From contig CAUPES010000007.1 in NCBI GenBank assembly GCA_963510375.1, positions 1 to 64,000 on the forward strand: a stretch of 64,000 bases of DNA, given 5' to 3'. Made by a program: the position numbers and the translations under genes. Positions 54,362 through 63,702 of this stretch are shown here, piece after piece. This DNA comes from Fastidiosipila sp963510375. Its GTDB lineage: Bacteria; Bacillota; Clostridia; Saccharofermentanales; Fastidiosipilaceae. Positions within the stretch are counted from its first letter, which is position 1. Each line of letters opens with the position of its first letter. Under the pieces are notes generated by a model. It did not search any database, was not told the origin of the DNA, and worked only from the letters and a program-made list of their open reading frames with translations.

Positions 54362-55645
54362 ATGACGAAAGAAAATTTTTCAAAACAATTGAAATATCTT
54401 AGAACCGTTTTTATTTTAGTTTTAACAGGAATAGCTACTGGTATTGTGATAGGTCTTTTCAAAGAAGCAATACATTTTCTATCCAAACACGTTATGGAGC
54501 TATTAAAAACCTCTTCAGGTAACATTCTTTATTCAGTCCTTATCGTACTAGCTTTCATATTGCTTGGTACATTCATATACTTTTTAACAAAAAAGGATCC
54601 AAATATTAATGGTTCGGGTATTCCCGTCGTCTACGGTATGATCGATGATAAAATAGAGGTCAGTTCCCTTAAAACTCTTATTAATAAATTCATCGCTAGT
54701 ACACTTACAATAGGTTCTGGACTAACTTTAGGTAGGGAAGGCCCTTCTGTTCAAATAGCTGGACTTATTGGTGATATTTCTCATAAATTTAGCCAATCAA
54801 AAGAAAACAAAAGATACTTTATCGGTTCATCCGCTGGCGCCGGAATTGCAGTAGCTTTTAATGCTCCCATAGCTGGATTGCTTTTTACGATCGAAGAAAT
54901 TTTCAAAAAAACTAATAGAAAAGTTTTTGTATTCTCAACTTTAACTGTATTCTCTGCCGTTGTTACTGCTGATCTTTGTTTTGGTAATAGACCTGCACTT
55001 ATAGATATTCCGAATTTTGAAGTAATTGATATATCCATGCTTGGACTTATAGTCATTCTTGGTATTTTTGCTGGTCTTTCAGGAGTATTGTTTAATTATG
55101 TTGTTATCTCTTCCAAAAAAGTTTTTGCCAAGATAAAAATTCATCCATACATTAAGTATCTCATCCCTTTTGTACTTACCGCTGTTGTCTTGTTGCTCGA
55201 TATTGAACTCTTTTCTTCAAGTGAGCCTTTTATATTTTTACCATTAACTGGAAATAAGAAATTGACAGAACTTATTATTATATATATTCTGAAAATTCTG
55301 CTCTTATCATGCGCTTTCGGCGTAGGTGTACCTGGCGGAAGTCTTGTTCCACTGCTAGTTATAGGATCTCTTCTGGGAAACATAGTTGCCACAAGCTTTG
55401 TAATGTTAGGCTTACTTGATGCTTCATATATCTTAGCTTTTACAATGCTAGCTATGTGTGGACACTTCTCAGCTATTGTCAGAACACCGATTACAGCAAT
55501 TATATTAATCCTCGAAATGACTGGAGGGGCATTTAATTACTTATTAGGTCTTGCTGTAGTAAGTCTTGTAGCATACAGCGTTGCTGAGGTTTGCAAATCT
55601 AAACCTTTCTATGACAAGCTTTATGAGCTTCTATTGAAAAAATAA
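54362..55645 (+). CDS. ClC-family chloride/proton antiporter
   Basis: The 427-residue protein has the ClC selectivity motifs GSGIP (84-88), GREGP (124-128, with gating Glu126) and GVGVPGGSLVP. An inner Glu in FTIEEIF corresponds to the proton-path glutamate of antiporters, so exchange rather than channel activity is likely. There is no C-terminal CBS domain. A role in extreme acid response or anion balance is typical. AGAGG precedes the ATG by 8 nt. A bidirectional terminator follows. Confidence 0.94.
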   Translation: MTKENFSKQLKYLRTVFILVLTGIATGIVIGLFKEAIHFLSKHVMELLKTSSGNILYSVLIVLAFILLGTFIYFLTKKDPNINGSGIPVVYGMIDDKIEVSSLKTLINKFIASTLTIGSGLTLGREGPSVQIAGLIGDISHKFSQSKENKRYFIGSSAGAGIAVAFNAPIAGLLFTIEEIFKKTNRKVFVFSTLTVFSAVVTADLCFGNRPALIDIPNFEVIDISMLGLIVILGIFAGLSGVLFNYVVISSKKVFAKIKIHPYIKYLIPFVLTAVVLLLDIELFSSSEPFIFLPLTGNKKLTELIIIYILKILLLSCAFGVGVPGGSLVPLLVIGSLLGNIVATSFVMLGLLDASYILAFTMLAMCGHFSAIVRTPITAIILILEMTGGAFNYLLGLAVVSLVAYSVAEVCKSKPFYDKLYELLLKK

Positions 55646-55688
55646 TTTCTATACTCAGAAATATGTTTTTGTATTTTGAACAAATAAG

Positions 55689-55723
55689 AAGGTGTGCAAG
55701 ATAATCACTATCTTACACACCTT
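55689..55723. terminator. Bidirectional terminator between ClC and fucosidase genes
   Basis: Stem AAGGTGTG/CACACCTT, one mismatch, then AAGATA/TATCTT around loop ATCAC, followed by AAATTTT on the plus strand. It separates convergent genes. Confidence 0.85.
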
Positions 55724-55779
55724 AAATTTTCTAAACGGCAAAGCGGCTTTAACACCACAACCTAAGTTCCTTAATTTTT

Positions 55780-57087
55780 CTATTCTTCAACTTCAATTGC
55801 AATTACACTATCAATCTTGTCTAACTCATCTGTATATAAATATTCAATGAACACATGTTGATCGTAGCCATTAGCTGCATTCCAAGGTTTGTTATTGTGC
55901 AATTCCAATCCATCACGTACTCTTCTAATTTTTTTGATCTTCTTATCAAAATTCTGAATAATTACTGGACCAATTGGTTCTTCAAAAACGTGAGCATAAA
56001 TTGTATTGCCTTTTTGCGTGAAACGTCCCCATTCAGGTTTAGCAAGCTCTGCTGCAGCACAACCGTAAATACTATCAGAGTTACAGTACATCCACTCTCC
56101 CATTTCTTTTAGAATCTGTTTTTGCTCTTTCTGAATTTCTCCTTTTGCATTAGGTCCTACATTAAGGAGTAGGTTTCCATTCTTGCTTACACACTCCACT
56201 AATTTACGTATCAGCTGTGCTGAAGTCTTGAAATTTCTATCCCAGGCATTATATCCCCAGCTATTATTAATAGTTAAACAAGCTTCCCAAGGGACAACTC
56301 TACCTGAATCTGTAGTCATACCTGCTGGTGGAATAATCATCTCTGGATTGGCAAAATCACCTGAGAAAATACTAGGCTCATCGCTCAATATTGAACCATG
56401 AGTTTCTCCGCTACCTTCTAATCTACCATTTACAATAATATCTGGTTGTTTAGAACGGATCATGTCAAGCAGCTCCTTACCCCTCCAAGCTTCACCAAAT
56501 TTATCTCCATAAGAAAAGTCGAACCAGAGTAAATCAATTTTGCCATAATTACTCATTAGCTCCTCTACTTGACCGTGTAAATAATCTAAGTAGCGTGGGA
56601 AGTTACCTTCGTTCTCATTTAGACCTTCCATATTTCTTTCTGGATGCCATTGATCACCTTTTACAGGATAATCTGGGTGATGCCAGTCAAGTAATGAATA
56701 ATAGAAGCCTATCTTTAGGCCCTCAGCTCTAAACGCATCTACAAACTCACGAATTATGTCTCTTCCAAAAGGAGTATTAGTTGATTTATAATCTGTCAAT
56801 TTACTATCAAAAAGGCAGAAACCATCATGATGCTTGGTTGTAATAACTGCATATTTCATGCCAGCTTCTTTAGCCATTCTTGCCCATTCTTTAGCATCAA
56901 AGTGATATGGATTCCATTCGTCTGCGTACTTCTCATACTCAGTTCTTGGGACAGCTCCATAATGCATATACCACTCACCTCTTGCTGGGATTGCATATAG
57001 TCCCCAATGGATAAAAAGTCCAAACCTATCCTTCATAAATTCTCGAGTACGTTCATCTCTTATTCTCATGTATTCTTGATAATCCAT
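55780..57087 (-). CDS. GH29 alpha-L-fucosidase
   Basis: It removes alpha-linked L-fucose with retention. GH29 motifs are FGLFIHWGLYAIPARGEWY, the TTKHHDGF loop and WFDFSYG with nucleophile Asp190; a C-terminal beta-sandwich follows. The 435 residues start at the ATG at 57087 with GGAGGT 4-5 nt upstream; a longer frame to 57126 is unlikely. No signal peptide: cytoplasmic, suited to imported fucosylated oligosaccharides from mucin or milk. No fucose-utilisation genes are adjacent. Confidence 0.95.
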   Translation of the reverse strand: MDYQEYMRIRDERTREFMKDRFGLFIHWGLYAIPARGEWYMHYGAVPRTEYEKYADEWNPYHFDAKEWARMAKEAGMKYAVITTKHHDGFCLFDSKLTDYKSTNTPFGRDIIREFVDAFRAEGLKIGFYYSLLDWHHPDYPVKGDQWHPERNMEGLNENEGNFPRYLDYLHGQVEELMSNYGKIDLLWFDFSYGDKFGEAWRGKELLDMIRSKQPDIIVNGRLEGSGETHGSILSDEPSIFSGDFANPEMIIPPAGMTTDSGRVVPWEACLTINNSWGYNAWDRNFKTSAQLIRKLVECVSKNGNLLLNVGPNAKGEIQKEQKQILKEMGEWMYCNSDSIYGCAAAELAKPEWGRFTQKGNTIYAHVFEEPIGPVIIQNFDKKIKKIRRVRDGLELHNNKPWNAANGYDQHVFIEYLYTDELDKIDSVIAIEVEE

Positions 57088-57397
57088 AAATACCTCCGCA
57101 AAATTTTGAGTTGTTTTTATTATCACACAAAACCTAATTCGATGAAGTACTATTATTTAACATTCTCACCTCATTGTTCTAAGACTCGTACAAAAATCTT
57201 ATATAATAAATTAAACTTCCACGCAAAAATAATTATTTTTTAACATAAATAACACCATAAGCTTCTCTGCATTCGTTAAAATTATATTACACAGAATGAT
57301 GTTGGTTATTATGCTAAAACTACTATTTAACAAGATAACACCGGCATGCAACTGCAAGTTGACAAATTGACCGCTCCAATTGGTGGTCTGCAACTCC
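57088..57397. other. Fucosidase-XRE intergenic region
   Basis: This gap separates divergent genes. On the minus side an extended -10 (TGTGATAAT, near 57119-57127) lies about 32 bp before the fucosidase ATG. An alternative TTGCGT/TATAAG pair with 17-bp spacing is further upstream. A plus-strand TTGACA occurs at 57359-57364 without a matching -10. A 60-codon frame across this region has no homology that I recognise and is rejected. Confidence 0.35.
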
Positions 57398-57425
57398 TTG
57401 AAGCTCTATCATTAGAGCATATTAA
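57398..57425 (+). promoter_or_regulatory. Promoter with embedded palindrome for the XRE gene
   Basis: TTGAAG (57398-57403) and TATTAA (57420-57425) are spaced 16 bp. Between them lies the perfect palindrome GCTCTA-TCAT-TAGAGC (57403-57418). A repressor bound there would block RNA polymerase, so autoregulation by the XRE protein is a natural guess. GGGAGG and the ATG follow within 25 bp. Confidence 0.45.
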
Positions 57426-57445
57426 TCATACGGGAGGATAATAAT

Positions 57446-58432
57446 ATGATTTTTGCAGATAAACTTATCTTATTACGCAAGAAAGCTGGCTGGTCACAAG
57501 AAGAACTAGCTGAGCAAATGAATGTCACGAGACAATCAGTATCCAAATGGGAAGGTGCCCAATCTATTCCAGATTTAGAGAAAATAATTAAACTCTCACA
57601 ACTTTTTGGTGTAAGTACTGACTATCTCCTGAAAGAAAATATGGAAATAGAAGAAAATATAATTGTTTCAGATAACTTAGATGTAAGAACAGTTACGTTA
57701 GAAGAAGCAAATGATTTTCTGAGGATTCAAGAAGCTGCCTCTAAACTAATAGCGCTAGCTGTATTCTTATTTATTCTTTCTCCAATAGTTTTACTTATAC
57801 TTGGTGAAATAAATAAATCTAATCCTAAGTTTATCAACGAAAATGTTGCTTCTGGTATTGGCCTAATAGTACTATTTATATTTGTAGCGGCAGGTGTGGC
57901 TTTACTTATTGTGGGTGGCAATCAGAGTGGGAAATATGATTTCTTGAATAAAGAAGTAATAGAAACTGCTTATGGAGTTAAAGGTTTAGCCAAAGAAAAA
58001 CAAGAAAACTATAGAGATACCTATAACAAATTAAATTTAACAGGAATTATGTTGTGTGTAACTTCAGTAATACCTATTTTTATTGGAGTCATTATTGACG
58101 ATAACAGCGATTTATTAAGCGTTATCATGCTGGCGATTACTTTATTACTAATAGCTATGGGCGTATATTTACTTGTTCAAGCAGATGTCAGATGGAAAAG
58201 CTATGAGAAATTATTAAAAGAAGGCAATTATACAAAAGTCGAAAAAGCTAATTCATCCCTTAAAAGCACAGTGTATACAAGTTTCTGGTCAATCTCTACA
58301 ACAATCTACCTTCTCTATAGTTTCTTGACTAACGCTTGGGAGATTTCCTGGATTGTACTGTTAATTGCAGGTGTTTTATTCCCAATAGTTATTACAATTA
58401 CTAATTTATTTAGTAAGAAAAATAATGATTAG
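57446..58432 (+). CDS. XRE-family regulator with C-terminal membrane domain
   Basis: Residues 5-60 form a Cro/CI-type helix-turn-helix (LRKKAGWSQEELAEQMNVTR, SVSKWEG). After a linker of about 35 residues come about six membrane segments (around 100-120, 134-157, 197-215, 220-243, 275-292, 300-320). Such membrane-tethered regulators are frequent in Firmicutes but their signals are mostly unknown. Start ATG with CGGGAGG 8 nt upstream. Monocistronic, with its own promoter and terminator. Confidence 0.9.
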   Translation: MIFADKLILLRKKAGWSQEELAEQMNVTRQSVSKWEGAQSIPDLEKIIKLSQLFGVSTDYLLKENMEIEENIIVSDNLDVRTVTLEEANDFLRIQEAASKLIALAVFLFILSPIVLLILGEINKSNPKFINENVASGIGLIVLFIFVAAGVALLIVGGNQSGKYDFLNKEVIETAYGVKGLAKEKQENYRDTYNKLNLTGIMLCVTSVIPIFIGVIIDDNSDLLSVIMLAITLLLIAMGVYLLVQADVRWKSYEKLLKEGNYTKVEKANSSLKSTVYTSFWSISTTIYLLYSFLTNAWEISWIVLLIAGVLFPIVITITNLFSKKNND

Positions 58433-58461
58433 CCTGCAAATATAATGGAATATTAATAAAT

Positions 58462-58487
58462 AAAGTGTAGTCTTAGGGCTACACTTT
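58462..58487. terminator. Bidirectional terminator between XRE and LD-carboxypeptidase genes
   Basis: A 9-bp stem AAAGTGTAG/CTACACTTT with an 8-nt loop, followed by TAATTT on the plus strand, lies between two convergent genes. Confidence 0.8.
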
Positions 58488-58502
58488 CTAATTTAAAAAT
58501 AA

Positions 58503-59366
58503 TTAATCACTGTTCAGGCTCAAGTTTCCTCCAATTCTAAGAGCCTTACTATTTGGTCCATGACCTATCTCGTCAGTGCTTGCAATAGGAATTTCATCTG
58601 GAACTATCCCCTCAACAATTTCAAGCAATGAATTCTTGCCATCTTTTTCGAATAGTTCTGTAAAACTCCCCAAAATCAGTCCAGAAATCTCTGCAAAAAC
58701 TCCCAGCTGCTCAAGTTGATAAAAGTAACTACTTATTCTTGCCGTTCTGCCGCTAAATGATTCTAAGAAAAGAATTTTTTCGCTGAAGTCTGGCATGAAT
58801 TTCGTACCTGCCAGCTTCAGCAAACAACGAATATTACCACCCAAAACTACTCCCTCAATCTGACTGCCTCTTATAAATTCATAGTTGAAATCAAAAAGTC
58901 TATCTTCTTCAAGGAAATTTTGCGTTTGTTGTTCACCAGCTTCACCAATTAAATTTCTAATCTGATAAAGAATTGATGATTTACCTGTCATTTTGTAAAT
59001 AGCATTGATAACTGTTGTGTTGTCACTATACCCCCAGTACTTAGCTGGGCTCGCCTTAATCACATCATAATCAAGATATGGCAGAATCCCATTTGCTAAA
59101 TCTCCACCAGAGACATCATAGATATTTTTAATTTCAGAATTAGCAAAGTAAGCGTTAAGCTCTGCAGCCTTTGCTTCTGGACTTCCTGAACAGACAGAGG
59201 ATAATTTTTCCTCTGAGCATGTGGATTCCGTAAACAAAAATTCCGACAAGGTAACCCTCTCGCCTAATCCACCTAATAAGTCTCTTAACCTATAAATATC
59301 TTCCGTTTGGCCTGGCTTCAAAGCATTAGATGCTGCAAACATCGCAGCGTTTATATTTTCTTTCAC
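58503..59366 (-). CDS. S66 family LD-carboxypeptidase / MccF-like peptidase
   Basis: S66 enzymes trim the terminal D-Ala of muropeptide tetrapeptides during recycling, or hydrolyse microcin C-type compounds. The triad is intact: Ser114 (GYSDNTT), Glu202 (FLESFSGR) and His269 (GHGPNSKA). Other motifs are SGSPEAKAAELN, SGGD and GGNI. The N-terminus diverges from the usual KPGDTI... start, which could reflect real divergence. Start is GTG, with GGGAG and AAGG upstream. No signal peptide: cytoplasmic. Confidence 0.9.
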   Translation of the reverse strand: MKENINAAMFAASNALKPGQTEDIYRLRDLLGGLGERVTLSEFLFTESTCSEEKLSSVCSGSPEAKAAELNAYFANSEIKNIYDVSGGDLANGILPYLDYDVIKASPAKYWGYSDNTTVINAIYKMTGKSSILYQIRNLIGEAGEQQTQNFLEEDRLFDFNYEFIRGSQIEGVVLGGNIRCLLKLAGTKFMPDFSEKILFLESFSGRTARISSYFYQLEQLGVFAEISGLILGSFTELFEKDGKNSLLEIVEGIVPDEIPIASTDEIGHGPNSKALRIGGNLSLNSD

Positions 59367-59394
59367 TCAGCCTTCTCCCTTTCTTTATAAAATA

Positions 59395-59438
59395 AAGGCT
59401 CCCCAATAATATTAAATTAAAATACTCTGGGAAGCCTT
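59395..59438 (-). terminator. Terminator after leucyl aminopeptidase gene
   Basis: Minus-strand arms AAGGCTTCCCA and TGGGGAGCCTT pair over 11 bp (one G-T) with a 22-nt AT-rich loop, followed by TATTTTAT. Confidence 0.65.
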
Positions 59439-59506
59439 GTATTAAGATTTTTTCTTTATCTACTTCAGAATGCGTAAACAATTACGCATATAAATTGTCT
59501 ACACAA

Positions 59507-60916
59507 TTATTTTGCTAGCAAGTTGTAGAAAGCTTTAACGTGAACACCTGTTGCACGCTCTGGTAAATAACCACACGGTTTGCTCAAATATGCTGTTCCT
59601 GCGATATCCAAATGGATCCATGGTAGATTTTTGTCAGCCAAGAACTCGCCTACAAATAGACCTGCTGTAACTGTACCTGCTCCACCACCTGCAGAGTTTG
59701 TGAAGTCAGCTACCTTAGATTTATTAGCATTCTTGAATGCATCTGCTATAGGTAATTGCCAGACTTTCTCACCTGCTAAGTCTGCAGCTTCAACAAATTC
59801 ATTATAGAATTCTTGATTATTTGTAATCGCACCTGTGAACTCTTCGCCTAAAGCTGATAGACATGCACCTGTCAATGTAGCGATATCAATTACACGTGTA
59901 ACGTTAGCTTGTGAGGTTGCATAGTAAATAGCATCTGCTAGAGTTACACGACCTTCAGCATCTGTGTTTTGTACTTCAATTGTTTGTCCTGACATTGAAC
60001 CAATAATATCACCAACTCTGTAACTTGTTCCAGAAACTAAGTTCTCTACTGGAGCGAATGTACCGATTACATTTGTTTTTACTTTATTCTTTGCTAAAGC
60101 TAAGAAAGCACCAATAACACTTGCTGAGCCACCCATGTCAGATTGCATTGTGATCATGCTTCTTGATGGTTTCAAGCTGTAACCACCTGAGTCATAGCAA
60201 ATTGCCTTACCTACTAAAGCTGTTCTTTCTTTGGTACTGTCATCACCGTTGTATTCTAAGACGACGAATTGTGGTCGGTAGCTAGAACCTTTACCAACTG
60301 CGTAGGCAGCTTCCATGCCTTTTTCTAGCATTTCTTCTTCGTTAAAAATTGTTACCTTAACACCTAGTGGTTCCAATTTTTCTTTTGCGCAGTTAGCCAA
60401 GTCTGCTGGGTGCATATCGTTTGAGGTCAAGTTTGTTAAGTCACGAGCTAGGAATACACCTTCCATGATATTTTTAACTTCTTCTAAAACTTTTTCTGCA
60501 TCTGCAACTTCAGTTTCTATACTAATTGTAAGATCGTGCTCGTCTTTGTCTTTTGTACCTTTGTTGAATTTATATTCAGAATGAATTAGACCTTCGATAA
60601 ATGCTGCTAAAGCTTGTTCTGCGTCTAACTCTAACTCTGGAAGTTTTACGCTAGCTTCTTTAACTTTATGTGATTCTAATTCTTTAACAATCTTGAAAGC
60701 TAATGTACGCAAGTCATCTGCTTTTAATTCAGATAATTCACCTAGACCTGCTAGCAATACAGATTCTGAATTTTCTTTTGGCCAGAAGAAAAGTTCACCT
60801 TTCTTTGCTGTGAAGTTTGAAACTTCACTTGCGAACTTAACCATATCGCAGCCACTATTTGCTGGACGCAAATGAACTTTTAGTCCAGTATTTTGATTTA
60901 ATTTTACTGTAAGCAT
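59507..60916 (-). CDS. pepA: Leucyl aminopeptidase (M17)
   Basis: This two-metal cytosolic aminopeptidase removes N-terminal residues from peptides. The 469 residues contain the catalytic-domain motifs VGKAICYDSGGYSLKPS (Lys237, Asp242, Lys249), MQSDMGG (Asp260) and the signature NTDAEGR (317-323; Asp319, Glu321). KAICYDSGG differs slightly from the usual KGITFDSGG but keeps the metal ligands. AAGGAAG precedes the ATG. It lies downstream of the HerA-like ATPase gene, 110 bp apart. Confidence 0.95.
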   Translation of the reverse strand: MLTVKLNQNTGLKVHLRPANSGCDMVKFASEVSNFTAKKGELFFWPKENSESVLLAGLGELSELKADDLRTLAFKIVKELESHKVKEASVKLPELELDAEQALAAFIEGLIHSEYKFNKGTKDKDEHDLTISIETEVADAEKVLEEVKNIMEGVFLARDLTNLTSNDMHPADLANCAKEKLEPLGVKVTIFNEEEMLEKGMEAAYAVGKGSSYRPQFVVLEYNGDDSTKERTALVGKAICYDSGGYSLKPSRSMITMQSDMGGSASVIGAFLALAKNKVKTNVIGTFAPVENLVSGTSYRVGDIIGSMSGQTIEVQNTDAEGRVTLADAIYYATSQANVTRVIDIATLTGACLSALGEEFTGAITNNQEFYNEFVEAADLAGEKVWQLPIADAFKNANKSKVADFTNSAGGGAGTVTAGLFVGEFLADKNLPWIHLDIAGTAYLSKPCGYLPERATGVHVKAFYNLLAK

Positions 60917-61026
60917 CGTTTCTTCCTTTCTTTGCTTTGATTATTTTTTATACTAAATAACAGTATAACAGTTATATTTTTAATTTGTTTTTTGAATTGT
61001 GCTAGCTAATGTATCCTTAAACCAAA

Positions 61027-63516
61027 CTAAAACAATGGTACTAGACCATTTGCTGTTTCAGCATAAGGCAGCATAATTACTGCTAAGACTTTTACATTAA
61101 TATTACCTTTTGTTGGAGCTATCTCAAACTTGCTAATATCACTAGCAGCATCATTGAAGTTTCCACTTAATTTCTCCAATTCAGCACTTAATTCTTGTTC
61201 CAGTTTTTCTAAATCTGCCTGGTATGTTTCTAAATCAGCTTCAGCTCTATGAACATCAGCAGCTTGTTGATTAGCTCTTCCCACTGATCTTGCAGAACGT
61301 GCAGCCTTGTTCATAGTAGTTTTGCCAAACTTCTTGCGTCCAAGGAAACTATCTAGCACAGTTGAGCCTATATCTATCCAGGAGGATAATTTAGATTGTT
61401 TTGCTTCAGCTTCTTCTCGCTGTAATCTAGATTCAGCTTTTCTAATTTTTTCTTCAGCTGCCTGAAGTTTCTTCTCATATTTAGCTTTCAAATCTTCTAC
61501 AGCTTTATCTCTTGCTTCACGTACAGATTGTTCTATTCGTAGGCTAAATTCACTTTCTGACTCACCAGGCCTAGATATTAAACCGCTTGCATTATGAGAG
61601 AATAACTCTAATCTTGCATCTCTATAAACCATATCCTTAAGATCTCTTTCCCATTGAGTATAGCTAGTCTTCTTGCCAGCTACATCTGGGATTTCGAGAA
61701 ATTTTGCTGAACTGACTGGAATATTTACTGTTTCTATCTTGGAATTTTCCGCTAAATTTTCTGACCAATCTACAGCAATTACTTCATCTTTAAGTTCACT
61801 TATGAAACTTAAACTCTTGACCTCGCTAATATTGTGTTTCTTATCTACAAAACTTACATCAACATGGGCAAGCAAGCCTGGTTTATAAATAACTTCTTCT
61901 TGCTCATCTGCCTTTTGATAGTAAATATCTATGTTGTCATGGACTTTTTTCCTGATATTATTGGCATTATTGAAACTTGCTAAAGAGCTGTTCTCAGCAG
62001 AGTTTGTATACTCTCTGACTTCAACTTTACCAGCAAGTTCAGTCTCTGAAACACCTAAACTATCATTCCCTTCTAACTCCTTAGCAACTTGCTCTGTAAC
62101 AATCTCATCTGCAGGGCTTAATCTGCTTATTGATTCTCTAGTCAAAGGGCCGGCTAAATAAGACATAGTCCAACGTGTCTTAAACAGCTCTGGTCCAGAC
62201 TCATGCACATTATTTACTAAAAAAGTTCTCTTTGGTAAAGCTGATATCAATTCAGATAATTGATTCCTATCGAAGTTCATTCCGGATTCATTAGATACAC
62301 TTTGAAGACCATCAAGTAATCTGTTTTTATCCTGCTCTGTCTGCAGTCTTCCTATGAACCACGATCCAATATTAGATAAACCTTTGTAATCTAAGTCGAC
62401 TGGGTTCTGAGTTGCCAAAACTGCTGCCAAACCAAAAGCTCTAGCCTGTTTTAGCAGAGTTAGTAAAGCTTGTTTTGAACTAGGGTTGCTGACTGGTGGG
62501 AAGTATCCGAAAATCTCATCCATGTATAGAATTGCACGCAAACTAGATGTACCAGCTTGAGCTCTTGTCCAAGAAATTACCTTATTAAGAATAGCTGTTA
62601 CGATAAACATTCTATCTTCGTCAGATAAATGGTTAATTGAGATTATAGATATTTTTGGTTTGCCTTCTTTTGTGTATAAGAGATTTTGAACATCTAGAGC
62701 TTCACCTTTTAACCATGAGGCAAAGCTTGGTGACGCCATCAAATTATTCAATTGAACTGCAAGTCTAAATCTATCTTTTTCCGGATAAAAAGACTCCAAA
62801 TCTAAGGCACCCAATTTATCGAAACCTGGGTTTTGTATAGCTTTAATTAATTCTGTGATACCTAAGTTCTCACGTTTTTTATATTTGTTTAAGAAAATAT
62901 ATGATAATAAAATATGTTCTCTTGAGGTCAAAGGATCACTATCAATCTTCAAGAGAGATAATATGTTAGAGACAGTTGAACTTACGTAATTATTAAGAGT
63001 TTCTTCATCATTTAAAATTGCTTCACTAGGTAAATCTGCTACATCAATTATTGATAATTGCTTACCTGCATTACTGCCTGGTGTGTAAATATTTACTTCA
63101 ACACTATCTAAGTATTTCTTAACTCTCGCACCGTCAATGCCTGAATCTGCCAAACCATTTTTCCAGTTAGATGCTACTTGTGCTGCAGCTTCTTTAGCAG
63201 CTAATCCTTGTCTACTTGCTTCTACTGTGTCAATCCAAGGTTCGAAGTTTTCTGCTAAAAAATCCGGAAAGGCTAACATGAGATTGCCCATATCACCTTT
63301 GGGATCAATGACCAAAGCAGGAATACCATCTATTGCTGCTTCCTCCAACAAGTCTATACATAGACCAGTCTTACCTGAACCTGTCATACCCACGCAGATT
63401 GCATGGGTAGTCAGATCTTTTGATTTGTAAAGGTAATACTGCTCAGTGCTCTTCATTGTTTCTAGGTCTACTACTTTACCTAAATAAAACTCTCCTAAAT
63501 TCTCGAAGCTTTGCAT
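61027..63516 (-). CDS. HerA/DUF87-like ATPase with coiled-coil C-terminus
   Basis: It is an FtsK/HerA-superfamily ATPase of 829 residues. The Walker A is GMTGSGKT (43-50), the Walker B is YMDE (331-334) in RAILYMDEIFGYFP, and a QARAFGLAAVLATQNP sensor-like stretch and a late GRL arginine follow. Residues about 640-760 form a long coiled coil with Arg/Glu/Ala-rich heptads. There is no membrane segment. Related stand-alone proteins are common in anaerobes but little studied; HerA proteins act on DNA, sometimes in defence with NurA or SIR2, neither of which is here. GAGG lies 5 nt before the ATG. Confidence 0.82.
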   Translation of the reverse strand: MQSFENLGEFYLGKVVDLETMKSTEQYYLYKSKDLTTHAICVGMTGSGKTGLCIDLLEEAAIDGIPALVIDPKGDMGNLMLAFPDFLAENFEPWIDTVEASRQGLAAKEAAAQVASNWKNGLADSGIDGARVKKYLDSVEVNIYTPGSNAGKQLSIIDVADLPSEAILNDEETLNNYVSSTVSNILSLLKIDSDPLTSREHILLSYIFLNKYKKRENLGITELIKAIQNPGFDKLGALDLESFYPEKDRFRLAVQLNNLMASPSFASWLKGEALDVQNLLYTKEGKPKISIISINHLSDEDRMFIVTAILNKVISWTRAQAGTSSLRAILYMDEIFGYFPPVSNPSSKQALLTLLKQARAFGLAAVLATQNPVDLDYKGLSNIGSWFIGRLQTEQDKNRLLDGLQSVSNESGMNFDRNQLSELISALPKRTFLVNNVHESGPELFKTRWTMSYLAGPLTRESISRLSPADEIVTEQVAKELEGNDSLGVSETELAGKVEVREYTNSAENSSLASFNNANNIRKKVHDNIDIYYQKADEQEEVIYKPGLLAHVDVSFVDKKHNISEVKSLSFISELKDEVIAVDWSENLAENSKIETVNIPVSSAKFLEIPDVAGKKTSYTQWERDLKDMVYRDARLELFSHNASGLISRPGESESEFSLRIEQSVREARDKAVEDLKAKYEKKLQAAEEKIRKAESRLQREEAEAKQSKLSSWIDIGSTVLDSFLGRKKFGKTTMNKAARSARSVGRANQQAADVHRAEADLETYQADLEKLEQELSAELEKLSGNFNDAASDISKFEIAPTKGNINVKVLAVIMLPYAETANGLVPLF

Positions 63517-63563
63517 ATCAACCTCTCAGCATTTCTTGTGCTTAATTATTATTTAATTTAATT

Positions 63564-63683
63564 TTATCTTCCAAGCATTGCAGCCATACTAACAACAGCG
63601 CCTGATATTAGCCCTAAACCTAGAACCCCTACCAGCACAATTGCAATTATTTTTGCAACTTGATTTCTATCATTTCGTTTCAT
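63564..63683 (-). CDS. 39-residue single-pass membrane peptide
   Basis: This short frame lies between the DUF2807 gene and the ATPase gene. It encodes a basic start (MKRNDRNQ), one hydrophobic helix (about 10-35, VAKIIAIVLVGVLGLGLI then SGAVVSMAAML) and ends with GR. The codon composition is like that of the neighbours and the gap has no other content. AAGTGAG lies about 11 nt before the ATG, so initiation would be weak. Homologues of DUF2807-linked small membrane proteins may exist, but I do not recognise a family. Confidence 0.55.
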   Translation of the reverse strand: MKRNDRNQVAKIIAIVLVGVLGLGLISGAVVSMAAMLGR

Positions 63684-63702
63684 TGATGAAACTACTCACT
63701 TT

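Noticed and set aside
54325..54525. 66-codon minus-strand frame across the start of the ClC gene
   Set aside because: It is mostly antisense to the ClC coding region and lacks any supporting signal.
57211..57393. 60-codon minus-strand frame upstream of the fucosidase gene
   Set aside because: It has no ribosome-binding site and no recognisable sequence, and it overlaps likely promoter sequence.
61027..63516. HerA-like gene as part of a known HerA-NurA or HerA-SIR2 defence system
   Set aside because: No nuclease or effector gene is next to it; the neighbours are a tiny membrane peptide, a GIN-domain gene and an aminopeptidase.
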